Shown one piece after another: positions 1 to 8,157 of a stretch of 64,000 nucleotides of DNA (position 1 is the stretch's first letter; every line of letters begins with the position of its first letter). Source of the stretch: Flavobacterium salilacus subsp. salilacus (lineage in GTDB: Bacteria; Bacteroidota; Bacteroidia; Flavobacteriales; Flavobacteriaceae); contig NZ_SKBP01000002.1 in NCBI RefSeq assembly GCF_004634195.1, positions 62,001 to 126,000 of the forward strand. Reading direction: 5' to 3'. Made by a program: the position numbers and the translations under genes. The notes beneath the pieces are model-generated. The model was not told the DNA's origin. It searched no databases and was given only the letters and a program-made list of their open reading frames with translations.

Positions 1-161
1 ATGACATTTTTGATAAGCTCGACGAAACCCGCGTAGCCAAAATAGTGCAAATGATAAACGATAAAACCTTTGGACAAATATTTATAACTGATACACACCC
101 CGAGCGTACCGAAGAAATAGTAAAAGCTACCCATCAGAGCTATAAGATTTTTAATTTTTGA
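1..161 (+). CDS. recF: RecF C-terminus (partial, 5' end outside window)
   Basis: Only the last 52 codons are present, read in the frame that begins at base 3 and stops with TGA at 159-161. The translation starts [14 protein letters not shown] and contains FITDTHPER, which is the end of the ABC-type ATPase head of RecF, including the D-loop region after Walker B. RecF binds gapped DNA with RecO and RecR and helps load RecA during recombinational repair; it is cytoplasmic. The beginning of the gene, with Walker A, lies upstream of the window, so its start and completeness cannot be judged. The assignment rests on recalled family similarity of a short segment. Confidence 0.8.
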   Translation, partial: DIFDKLDETRVAKIVQMINDKTFGQIFITDTHPERTEEIVKATHQSYKIFNF

Positions 162-209
162 GTGAGTATATTAAGATTAAATATTTATTTTTAAATAAAA
201 TTTGCAACC

Positions 210-881
210 ATGCTGTCACAACAAGTATTTGATTTCCTCGAAGACCTGAAAGAAAATAACCATCGTGATTGGTTTCAGGCACACCAAGACCGTTATGCCG
301 ATTATAAAAAAGCCTATAAAAATACCGTTGAGGCTTTTATAGCCGAAATGAGCAAAGGCGATGAGTCTTTAAAAAATCTTGAATTTAAAGATTGCTCTTT
401 CCGTATAAACCGCGATATACGTTTTTCTAAAGATAAATCGCCGTACAAAACCAATCTGGGCATCTGGATGTCGGCAGGAAGCAAAAACACCAACTTGGGC
501 GGCTACTATATACATATCGAAAAAGGAGCAAGTTTTATAGCCGGAGGCATTCATTATCCTGACTCGAACGACCTAAAAAAAATGCGCAGAGAAATAGCAG
601 GGTTTTATGAAGACTTAGAAAATATAGTTGAAGATAAAAACTTTAAAAAAATATATGGCACACTGGATCGTGATGAAAATAACAGCCTGAAAACATCGCC
701 AAAGGACTATGACAAAGACCATCCTGCTATAGAATTCTTAAAGTTAAAAAGTTTTACGGCAAGCGCAAAAATGGATGATAAGGAACTTACGGATAAAAAT
801 TTTGTAGAAAATACTTCCAAAAAACTCCTTGTATTAAAACCTTTAGTCGAATTTATAAACCGTGCGTTAACTACCGAATAA
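210..881 (+). CDS. DUF2461 domain protein (TIGR02453 family)
   Basis: A 223-residue soluble protein without signal peptide or membrane segment. It carries the hallmarks of the DUF2461 family: NNHRDWF near residues 16-22, RINRDIRFSKDKSPYKTN near 65-82, and GGYYIHI near 97-103. The whole length matches the family. The biochemical function of the family is not established. The gene follows recF by 48 bases. Just before the ATG lies AAAATTTG, a near match to the Bacteroidota -7 box, so it may have its own promoter. The start at 210 is the first ATG and keeps the conserved N-terminus. Confidence 0.85.
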   Translation: MLSQQVFDFLEDLKENNHRDWFQAHQDRYADYKKAYKNTVEAFIAEMSKGDESLKNLEFKDCSFRINRDIRFSKDKSPYKTNLGIWMSAGSKNTNLGGYYIHIEKGASFIAGGIHYPDSNDLKKMRREIAGFYEDLENIVEDKNFKKIYGTLDRDENNSLKTSPKDYDKDHPAIEFLKLKSFTASAKMDDKELTDKNFVENTSKKLLVLKPLVEFINRALTTE

Positions 882-886
882 AACTT

Positions 887-894
887 TACTTTTG
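887..894 (+). promoter_or_regulatory. -7 box of murB promoter
   Basis: TACTTTTG matches the Bacteroidota consensus TAnnTTTG exactly. It lies 22 bases before the ATG at 916 and overlaps the alternative upstream start at 892, which rules that start out. No clear TTG at -33 is seen. Confidence 0.6.
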
Positions 895-915
895 CGGCAT
901 TGCAAAAATTACCTG

Positions 916-1929
916 ATGGAGATACTTACACACTATCCGCTAAAAGCATATAATACATTTGGCATTAGTGCCTTTGCTAAAGAATTTATAGCGGTGCACA
1001 CCACCGAAGAACTTGTCGAAGTACTTAAAGAAAACACGGGAAAAAAACTTTTTATACTGGGCGGAGGCAGCAATATGCTGCTGACACAGGATATTGATGC
1101 ACTGGTTATCCATATTGATATAAAAGGTAAAAGAGTTGTAAAAGAAGAGGGCGACTATGCACATATAGAAGCTATGGCGGGCGAAAACTGGCATGAGTTT
1201 GTGTTGCATTGTATTGATAATAACTATGGCGGGCTGGAAAATCTTTCGCTGATACCCGGCAATGTAGGCACTACCCCCATCCAGAATATCGGGGCTTATG
1301 GTACAGAGATAAAAGATACTTTTGTTTCGTGCCAAGCTATGGATATTGCCACACAAGAGCTTGTAACTTTTACTAAAGAAGAATGCGAATTTGGCTATCG
1401 CGAAAGTGTTTTTAAAAACAGGCTAAAAGGCAAGTATATCATCACTTCGGTAACATTCAGGCTTACCAAAACCAATCATAAAATAAATACAGCTTACGGC
1501 GATATCACTGATAAATTAATTGATAAAGGTATAATAGTGCCCACTATTAAAGATGTGAGCAATGCCGTGATAGCCATAAGGCAAAGCAAGCTCCCCAACC
1601 CTAAAGAACTGGGTAACAGCGGCAGTTTCTTTAAAAACCCAATACTACCCAAAGTAGATTTTGAAAAAATTTATGCACAACATCCGCTAATGCCGCACTA
1701 TATACTATCGGATACCGAAGTGAAAGTACCTGCCGGCTGGCTGATAGAGCAAAGCGGTTTTAAAGGAAAACGTTTTGGCGATGCCGGTGTACACACTAAG
1801 CAGGCATTGGTATTGGTTAATTATGGTACTGCCACAGGGCAGGAACTTTTAGCACTATCCAAAAACATACAGGACACTGTTTATAAAAACTTTGGTATCA
1901 ACATAGATGCAGAGGTTAATATTATTTAA
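916..1929 (+). CDS. murB: UDP-N-acetylmuramate dehydrogenase MurB
   Basis: This flavoenzyme reduces UDP-N-acetylenolpyruvylglucosamine with NADPH to UDP-MurNAc, the second committed step of peptidoglycan synthesis, in the cytoplasm. The 337-residue product shows the FAD-binding motif LGGGSNMLL, the NLSLIPGNVGTTPIQNIGAY segment and the catalytic serine loop GNSGSFFKNP. Length and layout fit the E. coli-like (type I) enzyme. The reading frame is open from a TTG at 892, but a TAnnTTTG box at 887-894 puts transcription start after that point, so the ATG at 916 (MEILTHYPLK) is chosen. It lies 34 bases after the DUF2461 stop. Confidence 0.95.
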   Translation: MEILTHYPLKAYNTFGISAFAKEFIAVHTTEELVEVLKENTGKKLFILGGGSNMLLTQDIDALVIHIDIKGKRVVKEEGDYAHIEAMAGENWHEFVLHCIDNNYGGLENLSLIPGNVGTTPIQNIGAYGTEIKDTFVSCQAMDIATQELVTFTKEECEFGYRESVFKNRLKGKYIITSVTFRLTKTNHKINTAYGDITDKLIDKGIIVPTIKDVSNAVIAIRQSKLPNPKELGNSGSFFKNPILPKVDFEKIYAQHPLMPHYILSDTEVKVPAGWLIEQSGFKGKRFGDAGVHTKQALVLVNYGTATGQELLALSKNIQDTVYKNFGINIDAEVNII

Positions 1930-1961
1930 AAGTTTTTATAGTACAAATTAATAATTGAGCG

Positions 1962-1969
1962 TAAATTTG
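1962..1969 (+). promoter_or_regulatory. -7 box upstream of glycosyltransferase
   Basis: TAAATTTG is a perfect TAnnTTTG match 29 bases before the ATG at 1999. A -33 TTG at the right distance is not obvious. Confidence 0.5.
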
Positions 1970-1998
1970 TCGTTACAATTCAAAGAGGAAAAGCCTAT

Positions 1999-3105
1999 AT
2001 GGTAACCATTATTTTTTATGTGTTTGTTGGTGTCAGTATAGTACAACTGGTGTATTACTTAGCTATATTCGGGAAATTTGCTTTTGCCAAATCTAAGCCT
2101 GCAACACCAAAAAAAATTCCAATTTCGGTAATAGTATGTGCTAAAAATGAAGCTGAAAAAGTAAAGCAGTTTGTGCCGCTGCTGGCTGCACAAAACTATC
2201 CTGATTTTGAAATTGTGTTAATTGATGACGCCTCTGCTGACGATACCCTTGACATTTTCGAAGAATTTGAAAAGCAGTACAGCAATGTAAAACTTGTAAA
2301 GGTAGAAAACAACGAAGCCTTTTGGGGTAATAAAAAATATGCCCTTACACTGGGAATAAAGGCTGCAAGCAAAGAATACCTGCTTTTTACGGATGCTGAC
2401 TGCTACCCCGCCACTACCGACTGGATTACGCAAATGAGTTCGCACTTTACGCTGAACAAAACTATAGTGCTCGGCTATGGCGGTTACGAAAAAGTAAAAA
2501 ACTCTTTCCTTAATAAAATTATACGGTTTGATACAATGCTTATGGCAACCCAATACTTTGCCTGGGCAAAACTGGGTAAGCCTTATACCGGCGAAGGCAG
2601 AAACCTTGCCTACAAGCGCGAAGAGTTTTTTAAAGTAAACGGGTTTATAGACCACATGAATATCCGTACGGGAGAAGATGCTTTGTTTATCAACCAGGCG
2701 GCAACACCAAAAAATACTACGGTATGTTATTCACCCGAAAGTTTTACCTATTGCGAGGCTAAAAAAACCTTTAAAGACTGGTTTGCCCAAAAACGCAGAC
2801 ACGATTATACCACTGCGTTTTTCAGTACTTCCGATAAATTGCAACTAAGGGTTTATACCATAACACAGGTTTTATTCTTTATACTGGCAATACTGTTACT
2901 ATCACTTCAATACGACTGGAGGTTTACAGTGCCCGTTATTGCGCTGCGTTATCTTGCAAGCTGGGTAACTATTGGGTACAGTGCCGCAAAACTTAAAGAA
3001 AAAGATGTAATATACTGGTTTCCCATTATAGAAATAATTATTACCTTCACAAAGATTAATGTTTTCTTTACCAATATGTTTTCAAAACCGGTACATTGGA
3101 AATAA
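1999..3105 (+). CDS. Membrane-anchored family 2 glycosyltransferase
   Basis: A 368-residue GT-A glycosyltransferase. After an N-terminal hydrophobic segment (about residues 1-20) it carries PISVIVCAKNEAEKV, the sugar-nucleotide site FEIVLIDDASADDT, the metal-binding DADCYP (a DxD-type motif) and the QKRRHDY motif (Q/RxxRW-like) near residue 262. The C-terminal third has two or three hydrophobic segments (about 283-345), so catalysis is expected at the inner face of the cytoplasmic membrane. Donor and acceptor cannot be told from sequence. The downstream sigma gene overlaps it by 10 bases, so the two are probably one transcript. Confidence 0.85.
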   Translation: MVTIIFYVFVGVSIVQLVYYLAIFGKFAFAKSKPATPKKIPISVIVCAKNEAEKVKQFVPLLAAQNYPDFEIVLIDDASADDTLDIFEEFEKQYSNVKLVKVENNEAFWGNKKYALTLGIKAASKEYLLFTDADCYPATTDWITQMSSHFTLNKTIVLGYGGYEKVKNSFLNKIIRFDTMLMATQYFAWAKLGKPYTGEGRNLAYKREEFFKVNGFIDHMNIRTGEDALFINQAATPKNTTVCYSPESFTYCEAKKTFKDWFAQKRRHDYTTAFFSTSDKLQLRVYTITQVLFFILAILLLSLQYDWRFTVPVIALRYLASWVTIGYSAAKLKEKDVIYWFPIIEIIITFTKINVFFTNMFSKPVHWK

Positions 3106-3671
3106 ATTCGCAGCTTATACGAAGCAACATAGAAAAAGCCCAAAAAGGCGACCAGGTTGCCTTTACATTTCTGCTCGATTTCTTTTGGAACGAGGTGTAT
3201 GGCTTTATGCTGAAACGTACCCAAAATGAAACCGATACTGAAGATATTGTTATTGAAACTTTTGCAAAAGCTTTCGACAGAATTGCAACCTACAATCCTG
3301 ATTATGCCTTTAATACCTGGTTGATTGCCATTGCCAAAAATGCACATATCGATATGCTTCGTAAAAAAAAATCTTCTCTTTTTATAGATATCAACGAAGA
3401 TGATGACAGGCAAGCCTATAATATTGCCGACGACTCCCTCTCGGCAGAAGATGAGCTGATACAGGAGCAAAACCTTTCCCGCCTGTTAGAATGTATCAAA
3501 AAACTGAAACCGCAGTATCAGGAAGTAATACAACTCAGGTATTTTCAAGAGCTAACTTATCAGGAAATAGCCGAGCAGTTGGGCGAACCTCTTAATAACA
3601 TCAAGGTAAAACTGCTGAGAGCCAAAAAATTGCTTTCAGAAATTATCAAAAATAAAAAAGAAGACTGTTAG
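3096..3671 (+). CDS. ECF-type RNA polymerase sigma factor
   Basis: A 191-residue sigma-70 family protein with region 2 (about residues 25-95, including DTEDIVIETFAKAFDRI and FNTWLIAIAKNAHIDMLRKK) and region 4 with a helix-turn-helix (ELTYQEIAEQLGEPLNNIKVKL, near 150-171, here split by position). No anti-sigma gene is adjacent, unlike many ECF pairs. The most likely start is a TTG at 3096, which overlaps the glycosyltransferase end by 10 bases; no ATG occurs in frame before residue 38, inside region 2. The stop overlaps the stop of the convergent beta-lactamase gene by four bases. Confidence 0.85.
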   Translation: MEINSQLIRSNIEKAQKGDQVAFTFLLDFFWNEVYGFMLKRTQNETDTEDIVIETFAKAFDRIATYNPDYAFNTWLIAIAKNAHIDMLRKKKSSLFIDINEDDDRQAYNIADDSLSAEDELIQEQNLSRLLECIKKLKPQYQEVIQLRYFQELTYQEIAEQLGEPLNNIKVKLLRAKKLLSEIIKNKKEDC

Positions 3672-4384
3672 TCTTCCTCATGCTTTCGCAGTAACTTAAT
3701 GGTATGCTTTAATGATTTTCTCCCTTTGCTCCACCCAAAGTGCCCGGGTATCACATACGCTATACGCGGATATTTCTCAAGCAGGGTTTCAATAGTATCA
3801 TCCCACGCCTCAAGGTTGGCATCGCCTATATACCCCAGGCTGTTGTTTTCAACACTCTTTACCAGGCACCCGCCATACAGCACTTTATCTTTTGCAAACC
3901 ATACGGTAATATTATCTTTTGTGTGCCCCTCTCCGGGATAAAATGTATCTATTTTATACCCTCCTACGGTAAAGGTGGTATCTTTTGTAAAATAATGCGC
4001 CGCCTGCTTCTCCTTATACTCGGCGCACAAATCATAGGTTGGTTTAGAGGAATAGGTTGCTATACCCCTTTTCCTGAAAAATTCTAACCCCGCCGTCCTA
4101 TCGTCATGATAATGTGTGACAATGCAAAGTACCACATTTTTACTATGCCTCTTTTTAATACTGTCCAGCAGGGGCTCGAACTGTGCCTCATCCCAGGGTG
4201 TATCAATCAGCACTACCCCGTCATCTGTTACCATATATAAACTGTTGGAAGGGAAAAGGCTTCCCGAAAAGAGTTTATAAGTAGTATATATATAAATATT
4301 GCCCGACAGATGATTTATTTTCAGCTTAGAATGCTGGGCATGTACACCCGTAACCCATAACAAAAGGGATAGTAGATATTTCAT
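3668..4384 (-). CDS. Subclass B1 metallo-beta-lactamase
   Basis: A 238-residue exported zinc hydrolase expected to open the beta-lactam ring, including carbapenems, in the periplasm. From the ATG at 4384 there is a short signal peptide (MKYLLSLLLWVTGVHAQ). All B1 ligands are visible: H91, H93 and D95 in HYHDD, H154 in GHTKDN, C173 in GGCLVKS, and H215 in PGHFGW; K176, the usual carboxylate-binding lysine, is present. Overall layout resembles the chromosomal enzymes of Chryseobacterium, Elizabethkingia and Flavobacterium (BlaB, IND and JOHN types). The longer frame from 4417 is rejected because a TAnnTTTG box lies at 4406-4399. Activity is inferred, not shown. Confidence 0.9.
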   Translation of the reverse strand: MKYLLSLLLWVTGVHAQHSKLKINHLSGNIYIYTTYKLFSGSLFPSNSLYMVTDDGVVLIDTPWDEAQFEPLLDSIKKRHSKNVVLCIVTHYHDDRTAGLEFFRKRGIATYSSKPTYDLCAEYKEKQAAHYFTKDTTFTVGGYKIDTFYPGEGHTKDNITVWFAKDKVLYGGCLVKSVENNSLGYIGDANLEAWDDTIETLLEKYPRIAYVIPGHFGWSKGRKSLKHTIKLLRKHEED

Positions 4385-4398
4385 CTTTATAATTTTTT

Positions 4399-4406
4399 CA
4401 AAAGTA
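4399..4406 (-). promoter_or_regulatory. -7 box of beta-lactamase promoter
   Basis: On the minus strand 4406-4399 reads TACTTTTG, a perfect TAnnTTTG box. A TTG at 4425-4423 is 16 bases further upstream, somewhat short of the usual 19-21. The box fixes the start at 4384. Confidence 0.55.
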
Positions 4407-4529
4407 AACTTTTTCACTAAATCAAAACTTTAAAAATTCATGAACATTTATGATTTTACCTACAATAAATGAATCAACTACAACGTTTTAGTAGCATATC
4501 TTTTACTAACAAACCTAAATCATCGTATT

Positions 4530-5384
4530 ATGTCAAAAGTAAGTGTTTTCGACCAAGGATGGATTGACCTCGTTTTTGAGGGTCGTAATAAACAATATGG
4601 CGCATACCAACTACGCCAAGAACAATCAAGAACAACCATTGTAGCCCTCATTTCGGGTATTGCCCTAATTTTAGCATTAGTAAGCATTCCTGCCGCCATA
4701 AACTATTTTAACCCGCAACAAGCTGTTGCCGGCGGCGATTCAGAACCTACTATAATTGAACCAAAAATTATAGATGAAATTATTTATAAAATGCCGGAGC
4801 AGCCAAAACCAAAAGCTCCTGAGCCAAACCCTCAGCATACAGCAGCAGCCCCCGCCAGAACTCCTGAACCCACAATAAGGCTGCGACCTGTTGTGGCAGT
4901 TTCAACCCCGGTTATAGAAGAAATACCTACTACCGAGCAAGCAATAGCAACACAAACCTCATCCGTTACAAGCGAAGGCGATGGCAGTAATAATTTTTCA
5001 ACAGGAGTAACAAGTCCTACAGGTATAGAAGGCGGTACAGGTACAGAAGCGAGTGGAGAAGGAACGGGTACTATAGATTCTACATTGCTTGAAGAAGCAC
5101 CGGTTTTTCCCGGTGGTATGAAAAAATTTTATGAAAAAGTAGGAAGAAGTTTTAACATTCCTGAAACAGGAAACGCTACTACACTAAAAGTATATGTATC
5201 TTTTGTTGTGGAGAAAGACGGAACCATGTCTAACATACAAGTATTGCGCGATCCGGGTTATGGTGCAGGTGAAGAAGCTATACGGGTATTAAAATCGATT
5301 AAAACAAAATGGAAACCCGGCAAGATGAAAGGTAAACCGGTAAGAACATCCTACAACCTCCCGATAACCCTTAACATAAAATAA
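4530..5384 (+). CDS. TonB-family energy transducer
   Basis: A 284-residue protein that couples the inner-membrane proton motive force to outer-membrane TonB-dependent receptors. The N-terminus (residues 1-34, with the GRNKQYGAYQLR motif usual in Bacteroidota TonB) is cytoplasmic, followed by one membrane helix at about 35-59, a proline-rich periplasmic spacer around 89-118, a Ser/Thr/Gly-rich linker, and the C-terminal TonB domain (about 198-284) with GMKKFYEKVG and SFVVEKDGTM. ExbB and ExbD are not in the window. It is a single-gene unit closed by the terminator at 5386. Confidence 0.9.
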   Translation: MSKVSVFDQGWIDLVFEGRNKQYGAYQLRQEQSRTTIVALISGIALILALVSIPAAINYFNPQQAVAGGDSEPTIIEPKIIDEIIYKMPEQPKPKAPEPNPQHTAAAPARTPEPTIRLRPVVAVSTPVIEEIPTTEQAIATQTSSVTSEGDGSNNFSTGVTSPTGIEGGTGTEASGEGTGTIDSTLLEEAPVFPGGMKKFYEKVGRSFNIPETGNATTLKVYVSFVVEKDGTMSNIQVLRDPGYGAGEEAIRVLKSIKTKWKPGKMKGKPVRTSYNLPITLNIK

Positions 5385-5385
5385 C

Positions 5386-5413
5386 AAAAAGCTCCCAAAA
5401 GGGAGCTTTTTTT
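5386..5413 (+). terminator. Intrinsic terminator after tonB
   Basis: A six-pair stem GCTCCC/GGGAGC with an AAAA loop, flanked by A and T runs (seven T after the stem). Confidence 0.85.
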
Positions 5414-5460
5414 AACCCCTGTATAAAAGGTGACTTTTCGGCAAATCCATAAATAAACCT

Positions 5461-5468
5461 TATCTTTG
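5461..5468 (+). promoter_or_regulatory. -7 box of lipA promoter
   Basis: TATCTTTG matches TAnnTTTG and precedes the ATG at 5487 by 18 bases. It overlaps the alternative TTG start at 5466 and so rules it out. Confidence 0.55.
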
Positions 5469-5486
5469 CACTCTAAAGTTTTGAGT

Positions 5487-6377
5487 ATGGAAAGCATTTT
5501 AGATACCGTAAAACCAACAGCCGTAAACGGACAATATACCCAGAAACCAAAATGGTTGAGAGTAAAGCTCCCTACCGGTAAAAAATATACTGAACTTCGT
5601 GGGCTTGTAGATAAGTATAACCTGCATACTATATGTACCTCCGGTAGTTGCCCTAACATGGGCGAATGCTGGGGCGAAGGCACGGCAACCTTTATGATAC
5701 TGGGTAACGTTTGTACCCGTTCATGCGGTTTTTGCGGTGTTAAAACCGGAAGACCTGAAACCGTAGATTGGGATGAGCCTGAAAAAGTGGCACGTTCTAT
5801 AAAAATCATGAATATTAAGCACGCCGTAGTTACCAGTGTAGATCGTGACGACCTTAAAGACGGTGGCTCTATCATTTGGGCAGAAACCGTTAAGGCTATC
5901 CGCAGGATGAACCCAAATACTACGCTTGAAACGCTTATTCCTGATTTTCAGGGTATCGAGAGAAATATAGACCGAATTATCGAAGTAGCTCCCGAAGTGG
6001 TTTCGCACAATATGGAAACTGTAAAAAGGCTTACCCGCGAGGTGCGCATACAGGCAAAATATGAGCGTAGCCTTGAGGTACTGCGCTACCTGAAAGATAA
6101 CGGCATTAACCGTACAAAATCGGGTATAATGCTGGGGCTTGGCGAAACCGAAGAAGAAGTGATACAAACCATGCACGACCTGCGCGATGTAAAACTTGAT
6201 GTACTTACCATTGGGCAATATTTACAGCCCAGTAAAAAACACCTCCCTGTTAAGGAATTTATTACACCCGATCAGTTTAAAAAATATGAAGAAATAGGGC
6301 TTGACCTTGGTTTCCGCCATGTAGAGAGCGGTGCTTTGGTACGCTCATCATACAAAGCGCAAAAACATATACTGTAA
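5487..6377 (+). CDS. lipA: Lipoyl synthase
   Basis: A radical SAM enzyme that inserts two sulfur atoms into octanoyl chains on E2 and H-protein lipoyl domains. The 296-residue product has both cluster motifs: the auxiliary cluster C50, C55 and C61 ([12 protein letters not shown]) and the radical SAM cluster C76, C80 and C83 (CTRSCGFC), plus the terminal RSSYKA segment that supplies the serine ligand. The start at 5487 follows the promoter box. A lipoyl-carrying E2 gene is at 26422 in the same window. It is followed after 7 bases by a DUF1796 gene and then gap, probably one operon. Confidence 0.96.
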   Translation: MESILDTVKPTAVNGQYTQKPKWLRVKLPTGKKYTELRGLVDKYNLHTICTSGSCPNMGECWGEGTATFMILGNVCTRSCGFCGVKTGRPETVDWDEPEKVARSIKIMNIKHAVVTSVDRDDLKDGGSIIWAETVKAIRRMNPNTTLETLIPDFQGIERNIDRIIEVAPEVVSHNMETVKRLTREVRIQAKYERSLEVLRYLKDNGINRTKSGIMLGLGETEEEVIQTMHDLRDVKLDVLTIGQYLQPSKKHLPVKEFITPDQFKKYEEIGLDLGFRHVESGALVRSSYKAQKHIL

Positions 6378-6384
6378 TCATCTA

Positions 6385-7113
6385 ATGAGAATACCATTAG
6401 TATATATTCCTAAAACCAGGATAAAGCTATTTTTAAATATTGATAAAAACTATAGTGCATCGCGGCAGGTTATATCTATAGGCTGTGATTGCCACCCCGC
6501 CTATTGCCTGCAAAAACTGCACATACGTCAACAAAGTTTTCCTTTTGACTGGCTCAATACAGTACCCGAAAAAGGCTTGCAATATGTGGTGGATAATATC
6601 GATACCAATTTTAGCAGGTTTACAGAGAATATAATAACTAATAAAGAAGGTAACCCGGTTGCTGCATCCTATCCTTATGCGGAGTTTATCCATGAAAGAG
6701 AACTGAATACCGATAAAGAGGCGCAACACAAAATGAAACGAAGGGGAGAACGGTTTATAAAAGCCTTACATCATGAGCCTGTCGATTTGTTATTTAACTT
6801 CCCTGCCTCGGAGATAAAAAGTGAAGAGTCAGTAAATTCAGTGGTTGCATCAGCACAAAATTTAAGTTCAAAAATTAAGGATTCCGACCGTATTTGTATT
6901 TATATACGATATGACGAAAACACAGATGAAAATGCTGTTTTAGCCAATAACCTCATTCAAAATTTAAAGAAAGTAAAGAAAATTACAGTAGCTAAATACT
7001 GTCGTAATTTAAGTAAGCAAGGTATATGGGGTAATCCTGCCGAATATCCTGCATTACTAAAATCATTAAACATTAAAATTGCTGTAAAATTTCCAAAAAT
7101 ATACATCCGTTAA
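6385..7113 (+). CDS. DUF1796 papain-like cysteine peptidase family protein
   Basis: A 242-residue cytoplasmic protein (no signal peptide). The segment ISIGCDCHPAYCLQK followed by FPFDWL resembles the DUF1796 family of putative papain-like cysteine peptidases, in which the cysteine and a later histidine are proposed to be catalytic. Substrate and function are unknown, and I base the family call on recalled motif similarity only. The start at the ATG at 6385 is preferred over 6331, which lies inside lipA. It sits between lipA and gap with gaps of 7 and 3 bases, so co-transcription is likely, although a functional link is not evident. Confidence 0.6.
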   Translation: MRIPLVYIPKTRIKLFLNIDKNYSASRQVISIGCDCHPAYCLQKLHIRQQSFPFDWLNTVPEKGLQYVVDNIDTNFSRFTENIITNKEGNPVAASYPYAEFIHERELNTDKEAQHKMKRRGERFIKALHHEPVDLLFNFPASEIKSEESVNSVVASAQNLSSKIKDSDRICIYIRYDENTDENAVLANNLIQNLKKVKKITVAKYCRNLSKQGIWGNPAEYPALLKSLNIKIAVKFPKIYIR

Positions 7114-7116
7114 CGA

Positions 7117-8157
7117 ATGAAAACAAAAATAGCCATTAATGGTTTCGGTCGTATAGGACGTAACCTTTTCAGACTCTTACTTAACCACCCTACTATAGAA
7201 GTTGCTGTTATTAACGACATTGCCGATGCTCCCACTATGGCACACCTGATAAAGTATGACAGCATACATGGTGTACTCCCCTTCGAGGTTTCCCATACCG
7301 AGAGCAGTATTATAATAGCCGGTAAAAGTTTTCCTTACACGAGGACTAAAAATATAGCTGATATTAACTGGAGTGAATTTGATGTTGATGTCGTAATTGA
7401 AGCTACAGGAAAGTTTAAAACCTATAAAGACGCTGAAAAACATATTGCTGCCGGAGCTAAAAGGGTTATCCTTTCTGCGCCGCCCGAAGACGACCGGATA
7501 AAAACCGTTGTATTGGGGGTAAATGAGGATATACTGGACGGTAGCGAAACCATAATATCTAACGCGAGTTGTACTACTAACAATGCCGCGCCAATGATGA
7601 AAATTATTAACGAACTGTGCGGTATAGAACAGGCATACATTACTACGGTACACTCCTACACTACCGACCAAAGCCTGCACGACCAACCGCACAAAGACCT
7701 GCGCAGGGCGCGCGGTGCATCACAATCCATAGTGCCTACCACAACAGGAGCAGCTAAGGCATTAACTAAAATATTTCCGGAGTTTAACGGTAAAATTGGT
7801 GGTGGCGGTATTCGTGTTCCTGTACCTGATGGTTCGCTTACCGATATTACCTGCTATGTAAAGCGCGAAGTTTCTATTGAGGAAATTAATAGTGCGTTTA
7901 AAAAAGCTGCCAATAATGAACTGAAAGGCATATTGGCTTATACGGAAGACCCCATAGTATCGGTAGATATAATAGGGAATACCAATTCCTGCCTGTTTGA
8001 CTCATTATTAACTTCGGTTATCGACAAAATGGTAAAAGTTGTAGGCTGGTATGATAACGAAATTGGCTACTCATCCCGAATAATAGACTTGATAACCTAT
8101 ATTGAGAAAAATAACAGTTCCGGTAAAAAACAGGAAGAAATTGCAACTATTGATTAA
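7117..8157 (+). CDS. gap: Glyceraldehyde-3-phosphate dehydrogenase
   Basis: Converts glyceraldehyde 3-phosphate, phosphate and NAD+ to 1,3-bisphosphoglycerate in glycolysis. The 346-residue protein has the N-terminal Rossmann motif INGFGRIGRN, the nucleotide-specificity residues N33-D34 typical of NAD use, the catalytic cysteine C152 in SNASCTTN, the histidine H179 in TTVHSYT, and the phosphate-site segment near GGGGIRVPVPDGS. The C-terminus is longer by about ten residues than in E. coli, with a KNNSSGKK tail. The stop shares four bases with the stop of the convergent purine nucleoside phosphorylase gene. Confidence 0.95.
   Translation: MKTKIAINGFGRIGRNLFRLLLNHPTIEVAVINDIADAPTMAHLIKYDSIHGVLPFEVSHTESSIIIAGKSFPYTRTKNIADINWSEFDVDVVIEATGKFKTYKDAEKHIAAGAKRVILSAPPEDDRIKTVVLGVNEDILDGSETIISNASCTTNNAAPMMKIINELCGIEQAYITTVHSYTTDQSLHDQPHKDLRRARGASQSIVPTTTGAAKALTKIFPEFNGKIGGGGIRVPVPDGSLTDITCYVKREVSIEEINSAFKKAANNELKGILAYTEDPIVSVDIIGNTNSCLFDSLLTSVIDKMVKVVGWYDNEIGYSSRIIDLITYIEKNNSSGKKQEEIATID

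Noticed and set aside
892-915. Extra N-terminal codons of murB (start at 892)
   Set aside because: A TAnnTTTG promoter box at 887-894 overlaps this start, and the extra residues do not belong to the family.
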